Counted from the stretch's first letter, positions 15,529 through 23,339 are shown. The stretch is DNA of 64,000 bases from Oscillospiraceae bacterium (GCA_910575815.1 CAJTFN010000011.1:1-64000), one strand, 5' to 3'. Notes: generated by a model from the sequence alone, not told the origin. Program-made: numbers and translations.

Positions 15529-15563
15529 AGTCGGACAACGGTCGGTTGTCCGGCTGATTTTTT
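15529..15563 (+). terminator. Terminator or attenuator before the small mobile element genes
   Basis: AGTCGGACAAC / GTTGTCCGGCT stem followed by GATTTTTT. It may end the HTH transcript or attenuate a transcript starting at the TATAAT at 15513-15518. Confidence 0.8.
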
Positions 15564-15598
15564 ATATTGAGGGGCAGGACCCCAGAAAGGAACTCTAT

Positions 15599-15910
15599 AT
15601 GAGTAATGAAGTGAAGAGCGAAGTAAAGCAGGAGAAGAAAATTGACCTAGAATACCGGGGCTACGTCTTCCTCGGCTGGGCGTCCGGCCTGTTCGAAGTC
15701 AAAAACGGCGAGAAGCGGCCCTACTACAACATGTACGTATTTTCTCCCGTCAGCGATTATGTATCTGCGGACTATGAAGCCAGCGGCTTCAAGGCGGAGA
15801 AAAAGAAGTGCATCAGCCCGGAGGTATGGGCGGGCATGAACCCCGGCGATAAGGTCCGGCTGTTCTTCGATGACAAGGGCCGGGTAGTCGAGGCCGCCCT
15901 GGACGGTTGA
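15599..15910 (+). CDS. Small mobile-element protein, possibly ssDNA-binding
   Basis: 103 residues from ATG 15599 (AGAAAGGAACTCTAT upstream). A charged N-terminus (KSEVKQEKKIDL) is followed by what looks like a small beta-barrel (YRGYVFLGWASGLFEV, YYNMYVFSPVSDYV, GDKVRLFFDDKGRV). Size and position just before a rolling-circle-type replication gene resemble the ssDNA-binding protein slot of inoviruses and small plasmids. The role is inferred from position. Confidence 0.5.
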   Translation: MSNEVKSEVKQEKKIDLEYRGYVFLGWASGLFEVKNGEKRPYYNMYVFSPVSDYVSADYEASGFKAEKKKCISPEVWAGMNPGDKVRLFFDDKGRVVEAALDG

Positions 15911-15919
15911 GGCGGCCCC

Positions 15920-16063
15920 ATGGACGACCTGCTGGAGTTATGGGACGACAGCTGGCGCTGGTCGGAATCGTCCCCCTTTCCGCCGGATCTTCATTCATGG
16001 GCTGATTTGAACGAAGCTTTAGAAGATTTGCTTGACGACACTCCGTCATATGACGATTGGTAA
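15920..16063 (+). CDS. 47-aa acidic peptide of the small mobile element
   Basis: ATG 15920 to TAA 16061-16063: starts MDDLLELWDD, ends LLDDTPSYDDW. Very acidic, Trp-rich, 9 bases after the preceding stop. The spacing and composition suggest a real small gene. No family recognised. Confidence 0.4.
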   Translation: MDDLLELWDDSWRWSESSPFPPDLHSWADLNEALEDLLDDTPSYDDW

Positions 16064-16084
16064 TACCTGGAATGTCGAGAGGAT

Positions 16085-16186
16085 ATGCCGTGTTACCGTG
16101 AAAAGGAAAGACTACAGGGAATCCAGGAGGCCCGCAGGGCCGCCCGGACCCCCGGAAGTAATCACGGGGGTACTCATGACAGATAG
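16085..16186 (+). CDS. 33-aa basic peptide of the small mobile element
   Basis: ATG 16085 to TAG 16184-16186: starts MPCYREKERLQGIQEARRAA, rich in Arg and helical in composition. GAGAGGAT precedes it. It fills the gap between the acidic peptide and the rep gene. Weakly supported. Confidence 0.35.
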   Translation: MPCYREKERLQGIQEARRAARTPGSNHGGTHDR

Positions 16187-16201
16187 AAGGGTGGATTACC
16201 A

Positions 16202-16564
16202 ATGAAATGCGAAGTGCTCATTGACTGGCTGACATTCTCGGTAAAGAAAGAAGATCCCAGCGAAGTTATCCGGGACTACCTGGGCCTGGATCCGGCCCTG
16301 TTCCAGGATACGGGCTACAGCCTCCTGGGCTATAACAAGGTGCTGCGGTTCTCGGATATCTGCGTATGCCACGAACCCAGGGAGAACCAGCATTTTAAGA
16401 ACATGGGGGTATGCGTAAGCATGTCCGGCAAGCAGATCATGGACCTGTACGCCATGGGCGTGCCCATTATCGACACAAGGCGTATCTTCGCCCCGAAGCT
16501 CTGGAAACTGTTCAACAGCTATTCCCGGAAGGAGCTTCCCCAAAAGGACTGGCCCGTCTGGTGA
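16202..16564 (+). pseudogene. Truncated replication initiation protein (rolling-circle/inovirus-like)
   Basis: 120 residues. The start (MKCEVLIDWLTFSVK, then GYSLLGYNKVLRF and NMGVCVSMSGK) matches my memory of the N-terminus of phage replication initiation factor proteins (Rep_trans/inovirus type), which run 300-400 residues. After about residue 77 the sequence departs from that pattern and ends at 16562-16564, two bases before the repeat at the IS30 left end. The catalytic HUH/Tyr part is absent, so it cannot start replication. Confidence 0.6.
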
Positions 16565-16565
16565 G

Positions 16566-16619
16566 TGTAACACAACCTACGTCCAGGCCTTTGACGCCGG
16601 CCGATCTTTTGGTGTTACG
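16566..16619 (-). repeat. 54-base repeat unit A (inverted copy)
   Basis: TGTAACAC...GTGTTACG, 54 bases, inverse orientation to copies B and C. It shares their end octamers (7 of 8 on one side) and the central GGCGTC...AGGCCT. Confidence 0.5.
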
Positions 16620-16677
16620 GTCGACAGCTTTGCTCCTTGCGACTCCTGTATCCATTGCGCCGCAGGGCTCTCATGGC

Positions 16678-17656
16678 TCACGCCGCTTCGGCCGGCGTTT
16701 TCCACCCCAAAATCTTTCTGGGGTAATTGTTCATCCAGCGTTCCACCGCTTTAATTTTCTGCCGGCTGATTTTTGCGAAGTCCGTTCCCTTCGGGAACCA
16801 TCTGCGAATCATCCGGTTATGTACCTCGTTGGTCCCCTTCTCCCAGGCGGCGTAGGAATGGCAGTAAAAAACGGTGAACCTCTGCCCGCCCAGCACGGAT
16901 TTGACTAAGAGGTCGTGCTCCAGGAACTCCGACCCGTTGTCCGTGGTGAGGGTCTTGAACCGCTGATAGAAATCCGGCGTGGTCCGCTCCAGCTTGTCGA
17001 AGACGGCCCGGACGGAAGCGGCCCGTTTATCCGGCAGTTTGAAGATCAGCTCCTGCCGGGTCCGCCGCTCGGTGAGCGTCAGAAGCGTGGCTCCGCTTCC
17101 TTCCTGAGGCCCCACAACGAGGTCCATTTCCCAGTGCCCATACTCCGTCCTCGCTCCGATCACGGCGGGCCGGTCCACGATGGACGGCAAATCAGGATGA
17201 ACAACCTGGGATTTTTCCCCGGCCCTGGGCCTCCGCTTCGGCTTCTCCAAGAGATCGTCACTGGTGAGCTCCACGAATAGCCCGCCGTCAATGTAGTTGT
17301 AAAGCGTCTGAACGCAGATAGAGGTTTTAAAGCCCTCCCGCCGGGCCAGCTCCAAGGCAACAGCGGGAGAATACTTCTCCCGGAGCATCTTATCTTCCAG
17401 AAAAGCGGCAAGGGCCCGGTCCCTCCCAATCTTGAGGTTCCGGCCTGTTTTCCTCTGCCGCCCCTTTTCGTGGATATCCTGGCCCTTCTCCGCCGAGTAG
17501 CGCTTTATGTCCCGGTAATCTACCGTATGGGGGTAGGTCCCCCCGCTTGATTTCGTTGTATATGGTTTGCCGGGAGAACCCCAGCTCCCGGGCGATCTGG
17601 GCGATAGGTACTTTATAACGCAATTTCTCTTCCAGCCGTATCTGCCCTTTCGTCAT
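16678..17656 (-). pseudogene. IS30-family transposase, frameshifted in a six-base G run
   Basis: The N-terminal part starts at ATG 17656 (MTKGQIRLEEKLRYKVPIAQ, HTH: IAQIARELGFSRQTIYNEIK). The frame changes at a run of six C (17539-17544 on the plus strand), after which the next frame reads TYPHTVDYRDIKRYSAEKG and continues to the stop at 16678. DDE residues are present: HWEMDLVVG, TTDNGSEF and GTNEVHNRMIRRWFPKG. Five G in the run would restore one frame of about 325 residues. It is either inactive or expressed only by slippage. Confidence 0.85.
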
Positions 17657-17740
17657 AGCCCCGCATAACCTCCATGCGTCAAAGTTTCTGACCTTGAACA
17701 GTTCGCCGCCCACGACCTCCAGGCCGTGGGCGGTCTTCAT

Positions 17741-17794
17741 TGTAACACACCGGCGCAAGCCTGGCGTCGAGGCCTTCCGCAAAAACGTGTTACA
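17741..17794 (+). repeat. 54-base repeat unit B
   Basis: Begins TGTAACACACCGGCGCAAGC and ends ACGTGTTACA. Its first 20 bases are identical to copy C and about 43 of 54 positions agree overall. It forms the right end of the IS. Confidence 0.6.
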
Positions 17795-17976
17795 GCCCCT
17801 TCAAGGAGATGCGGGAGGCCCTTGGCCGGTTCGCATGAAAAACTCCCCCGGGCCCCCTGGCCCAGCTCCCAGACGTGGGCCCGGGTCCGTCAGCCCTCCA
17901 GTCTCCAGCCGTGGCCCCTGATTACCATCCCTTGTATACCGGGCCCCCGGGCCCCAGCTCCCGACAACTGCCGCAC
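17795..17976. other. GC-rich spacer between repeat units B and C
   Basis: 182 bases rich in GGGCCC-type palindromes. I see no gene. It could be a remnant of a second element end. Confidence 0.4.
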
Positions 17977-18030
17977 TGTAACACACCGGCGCAAGCTGCG
18001 CCCGGAGGCCTCCAGCAAAACTGTGTCACA
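17977..18030 (+). repeat. 54-base repeat unit C
   Basis: Begins TGTAACACACCGGCGCAAGC and ends TGTGTCACA. Same length as A and B. It contains the stop codon of the minus-strand coiled-coil gene. Confidence 0.6.
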
Positions 18031-18313
18031 GCTTTTCCAGCTCCTTCAAATGATAATCCAATCTCCGCTGTATATCGCTGATGGCCTGATCCAGCTTCTC
18101 CCGCCGCTTCCGCAGTTCCGTCAGCCGCTTTTCTTCGCGCCGTATCTGCTTCTGAACCTCTTCCAGCTCCGCCTCCCTCTGAGGAAGTTCCCAAACGCAC
18201 CGGGTCACGAGGTTTTCAAACTTCTCCGTAAAGGTATTTCCGACCTGCCGGTCAATGAGCTCCGCCAGCTCGTCCGAAAAGCGGATGCTGCGAATATTCG
18301 GTTTCCCTGCCAT
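18026..18313 (-). CDS. Small coiled-coil protein of the mobile element
   Basis: 95 residues. The N-terminus (KPNIRSIRFSDELAELIDRQ) resembles ribbon-helix-helix DNA-binding starts seen on plasmids; residues about 45-95 are a long charged coiled coil (REAELEEVQKQIRREEKRL). GAGGAGGCATGAAGC precedes the ATG. It lies 3 bases after the stop of the 55-aa gene. It may regulate or partition the element; this is inferred from the fold only. Confidence 0.6.
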   Translation of the reverse strand: MAGKPNIRSIRFSDELAELIDRQVGNTFTEKFENLVTRCVWELPQREAELEEVQKQIRREEKRLTELRKRREKLDQAISDIQRRLDYHLKELEKL

Positions 18314-18316
18314 GCT

Positions 18317-18484
18317 TCATGCCTCCTCTCTATTGAGTGGGAACAGGTCCTTTTCTTCCGGTACAATATGTACCGTCCGCCCCAGCTCCATTTCCGTCTT
18401 GATGAAGTCCATCAGCTTCTCTTCCTTGATATCGTTCATTGGTCTTCCTACATGGGTTCCCTTATAAGTCAGTATAATGATCAT
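18317..18484 (-). CDS. 55-aa protein of the mobile element
   Basis: ATG 18484 is chosen because AGGAGC lies 8 bases upstream; the longer frame to 18589 has no such site and runs into the repeat region. Sequence: MIIILTYKGTHVGRP, then helical and acidic (KEEKLMDFIKTEMELGR). No family recognised. Co-transcribed with the coiled-coil gene. Confidence 0.5.
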   Translation of the reverse strand: MIIILTYKGTHVGRPMNDIKEEKLMDFIKTEMELGRTVHIVPEEKDLFPLNREEA

Positions 18485-18580
18485 GGCTCTGCTCCTTCCT
18501 CCGGGACGCGCCCGGCCCCAAAATAAAAACGTGTCGGCCTGCCGAAATCGGCTGCGGCGATTTCGGTTGCCCTCCGTGGG

Positions 18581-18727
18581 CACAATCACTGTTGGCTGTC
18601 AAGGGTTGGAGCGGGAGAGAAAGCCGAAGAAACATTCAAGCTCTGAGGAGCGGAAAGCAAAAAATTTTCCAGGCTCTTCAGAACCTGGAAAAATTTTTGC
18701 GGCCCTTGACAGCCAACTGTTATTGTG
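18581..18727. repeat. Nested inverted repeat, candidate replication origin or packaging hairpin
   Basis: Outer arms 18581-18605 and 18703-18727 pair over 25 bases with two mismatches (core GTTGGCTGTCAAGGG). Inside, 18657-18673 and 18684-18700 pair over 17 bases with one mismatch, and GCTC/GAGC forms a further small hairpin. Such structures mark single-strand or double-strand origins and packaging signals in rolling-circle elements. Confidence 0.55.
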
Positions 18728-18732
18728 CGACC

Positions 18733-18752
18733 GCCCCGGCCATGGCCGGGGC
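18733..18752. repeat. Perfect 20-base palindrome
   Basis: GCCCCGGCCATGGCCGGGGC is self-complementary. It lies 5 bases from the nested inverted repeat. Confidence 0.8.
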
Positions 18753-18886
18753 TCCTTATTCCCTTCGTCCCCGCCGCGCGGTCTATAACACATCCTTTTG
18801 CCCGCAGCTGCTCCTCGAGCACATTTCCTGTGTGACATCCTTTTTCCAGGGTGTCAAATAAATTCTTGACATCCGCGGCGTTCGCG

Positions 18887-18900
18887 GCGTCCCGCGTCAA
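18887..18900 (+). repeat. 14-bp direct repeat, right copy (candidate element end)
   Basis: GCGTCCCGCGTCAA, identical to 15490-15503. Confidence 0.4.
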
Positions 18901-18982
18901 CCGGCCCCCACGTATTTTTCTGTTGCGCATTTCGGTTAAATTTGCTATACTGACAAAGAATGTATGCCGAAAGGAACAGACG

Positions 18983-19492
18983 ATGCGAATTTTAGGAATC
19001 GACCCCGGCTTCGCCACCATCGGCTTTGGCTTGGTGGAGGCGGACCGGGGACAAGCCCGTATGGTGACCTACGGAGCCATTACCACACCGGCGGGCCTTC
19101 CTCTGAGCCGGAGGCTCTATCAGATCGGCTCCGACGCGGAGGAGCTGATTGGTCGCCTCCGGCCAGAGGTCATTTCCATTGAGGAGCTGTTTTTCAATAC
19201 CAATATCACAACCGGCATTGCGGTGGCCCATGGCCGGGGCGTCCTGCTCTACGCCGCCGAGAAGTGCGGGGTTCCCCTGTTCGAGTACACCCCCTCTCAG
19301 GTCAAGCTTGCCGTCACCGGGTACGGCAAGGCGGAGAAGCGGCAGGTGATGGAGATGACCCGGCGGCTGTTGAAGCTCCAGAAAGTCCCCCGGCCCGACG
19401 ACGCAGCGGATGCCCTGGCCCTGGCTCTTTGCCATGCCCGCAGCTACACTTCCCGGCTTCCTCAGGGGGGAACTGTCCGGGAGACCATCTGA
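18983..19492 (+). CDS. ruvC: Crossover junction endodeoxyribonuclease RuvC
   Basis: 169 residues. Catalytic acids are present: Asp7 (LGIDPGF), Glu at 67/68 (SIEELFF), and the DDAADALALAL block near residues 139-143. GYGKAEKRQV is the DNA-contacting region. It resolves Holliday junctions with RuvAB. The start ATG 18983 follows AAAGGAACAGACG; a promoter-like TATACT lies about 30 bases upstream. ruvA follows after 115 bases. Confidence 0.95.
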   Translation: MRILGIDPGFATIGFGLVEADRGQARMVTYGAITTPAGLPLSRRLYQIGSDAEELIGRLRPEVISIEELFFNTNITTGIAVAHGRGVLLYAAEKCGVPLFEYTPSQVKLAVTGYGKAEKRQVMEMTRRLLKLQKVPRPDDAADALALALCHARSYTSRLPQGGTVRETI

Positions 19493-19607
19493 CGGCCTCT
19501 CCGGGTTTTGACAGAGGGAGCGCCCCAGACCGCTGTTCATATCGTTTCTTCCTTTCCTCATCAACCGGAATCCGGTCTCAATGGAACATAACTAAGACGG
19601 AGGCATT

Positions 19608-20213
19608 ATGTTTTACTATCTGGACGGCACAGTTGCGGAAATTCTGCCCTATCTGGCAGTGATCGACTGCGGAGGGGTAGGGTACGCCTGCAAAACCACC
19701 AACAATACGCTGGCTGCCTTAAAGAAGGGGCAGCGGAAAAAACTCTATACGCACCTGAATGTGGCGGAGAATCTCTTTGAGCTCTACGGCTTTGCGACGC
19801 AAAGCGAGCTCCACAGTTTCAAGCTTCTCACCGGCGTCTCCGGAGTGGGTCCCAAGGCCGCGCTGGCGATTCTGTCCATCGGCACCCCGGAGACCTTGGC
19901 CATGGCCATTGTCACCGGCGATGAAAAGGCGTTAACCGCCGCGCCGGGAGTAGGGAAGAAGATTGCCCAGCGCATCATTTTGGAATTAAAGGACAAAATC
20001 GCAAAGGAGACCGCAGGAGGGTTAGATTTCTCCGGCGGTAAGGGAGCACCCGCTCCGGCGGTGTTTGGCAACAAGGCCACTGATGTCGCCCAGGCCCTGG
20101 CCGTGCTAGGGTATACCAGCCAGGAGGTGTCCGTGGCCTTGAAGGGGCTGGATATGAACCTGCCGCTGGAGGAGCTGATTCGCCAGAGTTTAAAGCGAAT
20201 GGCGAAGCTATAA
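19608..20213 (+). CDS. ruvA: Holliday junction branch migration protein RuvA
   Basis: 201 residues. OB-fold N-terminal domain (MFYYLDGTVAEI, ELYGF), two helix-hairpin-helix motifs (LLTGVSGVGPKAALAIL and APGVGKKIAQRIILELKDK), and a C-terminal RuvB-contact domain (DVAQALAVLGYTSQEV). Binds the junction and loads RuvB. Normal length. Confidence 0.95.
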   Translation: MFYYLDGTVAEILPYLAVIDCGGVGYACKTTNNTLAALKKGQRKKLYTHLNVAENLFELYGFATQSELHSFKLLTGVSGVGPKAALAILSIGTPETLAMAIVTGDEKALTAAPGVGKKIAQRIILELKDKIAKETAGGLDFSGGKGAPAPAVFGNKATDVAQALAVLGYTSQEVSVALKGLDMNLPLEELIRQSLKRMAKL

Positions 20214-20450
20214 GCAATATTCTGCTTGTGCGGCAAAACCTGTAAAGGGGAATGGCTTTTCGTATGAATTTGCGTATTCCAGCGAAAGGCTCATCAATAG
20301 GGCCATAAAGCGGGACGAAAGCGAAAACACTTTACACTTGATTTGCCGGCCTTATAACGATACTCCCGGCATCCCCGCCTCTGCCCGGTATGTTTTCCCG
20401 GGAAAGGATTTTATAATAATTCGTGCAATGATGTAAGGAGGGAAGGGCCT
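20214..20450. other. 237-base gap between ruvA and the small membrane gene
   Basis: No ORF with a ribosome site. A TATAAT-type box lies at 20412-20417 (TTTTATAATAATT). A second promoter inside the ruv cluster is possible. Confidence 0.35.
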
Positions 20451-20666
20451 TTGATTTGGGGGACTCTGATTGGCACCGGTATCTTGGGTAGTGTGTTCTC
20501 TATGATGCTGTTCGCGAAATACTGCCGCCTGCTGAACCAGCGGTGGTCGCTGGACCCGGAGACAGCAGAGCGCTATCAGGCCCGGGCTCAGCGGTATTTG
20601 GCCGCCACGGGTGGTTTGCTGGTGATGGATGTTGTTTTCATCATATTGGCGGCTATTTTTCAGTGA
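20451..20666 (+). CDS. 71-aa two-helix membrane protein between ruvA and ruvB
   Basis: TTG 20451 is preceded by AAGGAGGGAAGGGCC. Two hydrophobic segments (about residues 5-22 and 52-70) enclose a charged loop (SLDPETAERYQARAQRYL). No family recognised. Its position inside the ruv cluster, where Clostridia normally have ruvA directly followed by ruvB, is unusual. Confidence 0.55.
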   Translation: MIWGTLIGTGILGSVFSMMLFAKYCRLLNQRWSLDPETAERYQARAQRYLAATGGLLVMDVVFIILAAIFQ

Positions 20667-20715
20667 CCGCCGCCTGGTTTCTCTTGCCGCGTAGAAAAAG
20701 AGGGGAAGTGAGCGA

Positions 20716-21774
20716 TTGAGTATCGATTTTGGAAGCGATATCTACGAAGAGCCCATTGTAGCCAAGACCTTTCTCCAGGAGGATGCCCAGGAGGGTTCTC
20801 TCCGGCCGAAGAGCCTCCGGGAGTACATCGGCCAGGAGAAGGCCAAGGGGAATCTCTCCGTCTTCATCGAGGCCGCCCGAAAGCGTGAGGAGTCCTTGGA
20901 CCATGTGCTGCTCCATGGCCCTCCGGGATTGGGCAAAACCACCCTGGCGGGTATCATTGCCCAGGAGATGGGGGTGAACATCCGCATTACCTCCGGCCCC
21001 GCCATCGAAAAGCCGGGGGATCTGGCGGCCCTTTTGACCAACCTGAACGAGGGGGACATCCTCTTTGTGGATGAGATACACCGCTTGAACCGCTCTGTGG
21101 AGGAAATCTTGTACCCTGCCATGGAGGACTATGTGCTGGACATCATTGTCGGCAAAGGCCCCTCCGCCAACTCCATCCGCTTAGACCTTCCCAGATTCAC
21201 CCTCATCGGCGCCACCACTCGGGCGGGTCAGCTTTCCGCCCCCCTCCGGGACCGCTTCGGAGTCACCTTGCGGCTGGAGCTCTACACTACGGAGGAGCTG
21301 GCGAAAATCGTCACCCGGTCCTCCGGAATTCTGGGGGTGGACATCGTGCCGGAGGGAGCCGTGGAAATCGCCCGGCGGTCCCGGGGCACTCCCCGCATCG
21401 CGAATCGAATGCTCCGCCGGGTCCGGGACTTCGCTCAGGTTCGGGCCGACGGCGTGATTACCAAGGATGTGGCGGACGAGGCCCTCTGTGCCCTGGAGAT
21501 TGACCATCTGGGTCTGGACCCGGTGGACCGGCGGATGATGGAGGCAATTATCGACCACTACAACGGAGGCCCCGTGGGTTTGGAGACCCTGGCGGCCACC
21601 ACCGGCGAGGAGGCCGTGACCCTGGAGGATGTCTACGAGCCCTATCTGATGCAGCTGGGCTTTTTGACCCGGACCCCCCGGGGCCGCTGTGTCACCCAGA
21701 AGGCTTATCAGCATTTGCACCGAACCATCCCCGGCGGGGCTTCGGAGGGCGTCATGGAACAGCTGAGCTTATGA
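20716..21774 (+). CDS. ruvB: Holliday junction branch migration helicase RuvB
   Basis: 352 residues from TTG 20716 (GGGGAAGTGAGCGA upstream). AAA+ motifs: Walker [13 protein letters not shown], Walker [11 protein letters not shown], sensor 1 GATTRAG, arginine finger in PLRDRFG, sensor 2 [12 protein letters not shown], and the C-terminal winged helix ([15 protein letters not shown]). Drives branch migration with RuvA. Confidence 0.96.
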   Translation: MSIDFGSDIYEEPIVAKTFLQEDAQEGSLRPKSLREYIGQEKAKGNLSVFIEAARKREESLDHVLLHGPPGLGKTTLAGIIAQEMGVNIRITSGPAIEKPGDLAALLTNLNEGDILFVDEIHRLNRSVEEILYPAMEDYVLDIIVGKGPSANSIRLDLPRFTLIGATTRAGQLSAPLRDRFGVTLRLELYTTEELAKIVTRSSGILGVDIVPEGAVEIARRSRGTPRIANRMLRRVRDFAQVRADGVITKDVADEALCALEIDHLGLDPVDRRMMEAIIDHYNGGPVGLETLAATTGEEAVTLEDVYEPYLMQLGFLTRTPRGRCVTQKAYQHLHRTIPGGASEGVMEQLSL

Positions 21775-21864
21775 GACAATCCCCGTTCAAAGCTCGAATC
21801 AATAAGCATGGGCTGCGATACGTTCTGAAACGTTTCCCAAGGACCGCCGCGTCAAGGAGATTTT

Positions 21865-22053
21865 ATGGAAATCAGCGAACATCTCCGGGAACTCCGCAGG
21901 GTCCGGAGCGAAACGCAGAAGCGGGCCACCGCTGTCGGAACTGCGGGACGTCCCGATCAGTATCCGGAGCCTGGCAAGCGCCGGCCCGGTTTTGCCGCGT
22001 GGATTGCGCCGACATCCCATTTTGGGGTGTCTCCGGCTAAGCTGTCGCGCTGA
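21865..22053 (+). pseudogene. Degenerate Cro/CI-type HTH regulator
   Basis: AAGGAGATTTT precedes ATG 21865. The ends look like a 62-residue Cro/CI HTH protein (SEHLRELRRVRSETQKR at the start; PGKRRPGF and SHFGVSPAKL at the end), but the recognition-helix region (TAVGTAGRPDQYP) has lost the helical pattern. The frame is still open, so it may be expressed, though probably not as a working DNA-binding protein. Confidence 0.45.
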
Positions 22054-22068
22054 GTGGGAGAGGTGGCT

Positions 22069-22809
22069 ATGATTTATCTGACCTCCGTTCGCCTCCGGCG
22101 GGAATTGCCGGAGAGAAGCTATCTCCGGCGGCTGGGGCCGGTTCGGCACATGATGGAAGGCGCTGCCCTGGCCTTTGACCGGCCCGTCACCTTCCTGGTG
22201 GGGGAGAACGGCACAGGGAAGTCCACGCTGCTGGAGGGAATCGCCGTGGCCTGTGGCTTTAACCCCGAGGGCGGTACCCGGAATTTCAGCTTTTCCACCC
22301 GGGCCACCCATTCCGAGCTGGGGGAGTACCTGACCCCGGTGCGGAAGTGGTATCCAAAGGACGGTTTTTTCCTCCGGGCGGAGAGCTTTTACAATGTGGC
22401 GACGAACATCGACGAGATGGACGAAGCGCCCGCTTTCGCGCCGAGGCTCATTGACAGCTACGGCGGCGTGTCTCTTCACAGCCAATCCCACGGGGAGAGT
22501 TTTCTCGCCCTGGTCCAGAACCGCTTTGGCGGGAAGGGCCTGTATCTGCTGGACGAGCCGGAGGCGGCCCTGTCGCCCACCCGGCTCCTGACGCTGATGG
22601 GGGAGATGGACGGGCTGGTGAAGGCGGACTCCCAGTTCATCATAGCGACCCACTCACCCATTCTGATGGCGTTTCCCCAGGCCCGGCTCTATGAGCTCAG
22701 CGAGGAGGGTGTTCGGGCGGTGGAATACCGGGAGACGGAACACTATCAGCTGACGAAACGATTTCTGGATAATCCGGAACGGATGCTCCGGTATTTGCTG
22801 GAAAGCTGA
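22069..22809 (+). CDS. AAA-family ATPase (ABC-type, RecF/SMC-like fold)
   Basis: 246 residues from ATG 22069 (GGGAGAGGTGGCT upstream). Walker A VGENGTGKSTLLEGIA (about residue 44), signature-like SHGESFLALVQ, Walker B GLYLLDEPEAALSP and the His switch IIATHSPIL. Proteins of this size occur alone or with a nuclease partner in defence (Gabija/OLD-like) or as housekeeping ATPases. No nuclease gene is beside it; the next gene is a 127-residue protein of unknown type. Confidence 0.8.
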   Translation: MIYLTSVRLRRELPERSYLRRLGPVRHMMEGAALAFDRPVTFLVGENGTGKSTLLEGIAVACGFNPEGGTRNFSFSTRATHSELGEYLTPVRKWYPKDGFFLRAESFYNVATNIDEMDEAPAFAPRLIDSYGGVSLHSQSHGESFLALVQNRFGGKGLYLLDEPEAALSPTRLLTLMGEMDGLVKADSQFIIATHSPILMAFPQARLYELSEEGVRAVEYRETEHYQLTKRFLDNPERMLRYLLES

Positions 22810-22824
22810 TAAGAGGCGTTGTCT

Positions 22825-23208
22825 GTGCACGAAACATATACTGCATTTATAGAGCCTGATCTTTACGAAATCTGGACCTTGCTGGAACAAGGGGAATTTA
22901 CGGAGGCCTACCGGCGCTACGCCCCGGTGTGGGAAGACATGCTGTGTATCCGCGAAGAGGTGGAATGGCTGGATTTTTTGGAGCGGGAGGGCCCGGAGCT
23001 GGAGGAACGGCCCTTGCGCCTTCATCTGGCCGCGTGGGCGGACTGCTGCCTGGAAGTGGGCGGCTATGAGGGGGATGTGACGGAGAAACTCCTGAGCTTT
23101 CTTCGCCGGGATTTGCCGGAGAAGGTCCTTGATAAACGCATGCCGTCTCCGGTCAATGTGGACATCGACGAGCTGAACGGAGAGTTGGAACCCCAGCTGA
23201 AGTCCTAG
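22825..23208 (+). CDS. Uncharacterised acidic protein next to the AAA ATPase
   Basis: 127 residues from GTG 22825; AAGAGG lies 8 bases upstream, while TTG 22819 is too close to it. Acidic and helical (FIEPDLYEIWTLLEQGEFTE, EVEWLDFLERE). Ends with VNVDIDELNGELEPQL. No domain recognised. It follows the ATPase by 15 bases, so the two are probably co-transcribed and may form a pair. Confidence 0.6.
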   Translation: MHETYTAFIEPDLYEIWTLLEQGEFTEAYRRYAPVWEDMLCIREEVEWLDFLEREGPELEERPLRLHLAAWADCCLEVGGYEGDVTEKLLSFLRRDLPEKVLDKRMPSPVNVDIDELNGELEPQLKS

Positions 23209-23339
23209 AGAGAACAATTGGAGCCCTGGGGCTGCAAGCTGAAAGTGTTTTTTGACGATACATACTGCGCGGAAATCTGCTTTTTGTTCCTGGAGGTTCC
23301 CCGTAAATGGTAGATCCGCCCAGGTGAAGGAGAGAGACC

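Larger units (their letters stand above)
16566..17794 (-). mobile_element. IS30-family insertion sequence with long imperfect inverted repeats
   Basis: The outer ends are TGTAACAC (16566-16573) and GTGTTACA (17787-17794). Read inward, both ends have AGGCCT at positions 20-25 followed by a GACGCC-type block, so the terminal repeats match over about 33 bases. The 1,229-bp span holds one IS30-type transposase on the minus strand. Boundaries are inferred; target duplications were not identified with confidence. Confidence 0.6.
18485..18982. other. Hairpin-rich 498-base region between the mobile element and ruvC
   Basis: No gene. It contains the CCGAAATCG/CGATTTCGG hairpin (18542-18566), the nested inverted repeat 18581-18727, a perfect 20-base palindrome (18733-18752), the right 14-bp direct repeat (18887-18900) and the ruvC promoter. 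Density of symmetric DNA is the highest in the window. Confidence 0.6.

Noticed and set aside
16563..16680. Possible continuation of the initiator after a frameshift (reads CNTTYVQAFDAGRSFGVT)
   Set aside because: It lies within the IS end and repeat unit A, does not resemble the missing part of the initiator, and is better explained as IS sequence read by chance.
21771..22040. 90-codon ORF starting at the ruvB stop
   Set aside because: Arg/Pro/Gly-rich, no ribosome site of its own, and it overlaps the better-supported degenerate HTH frame.
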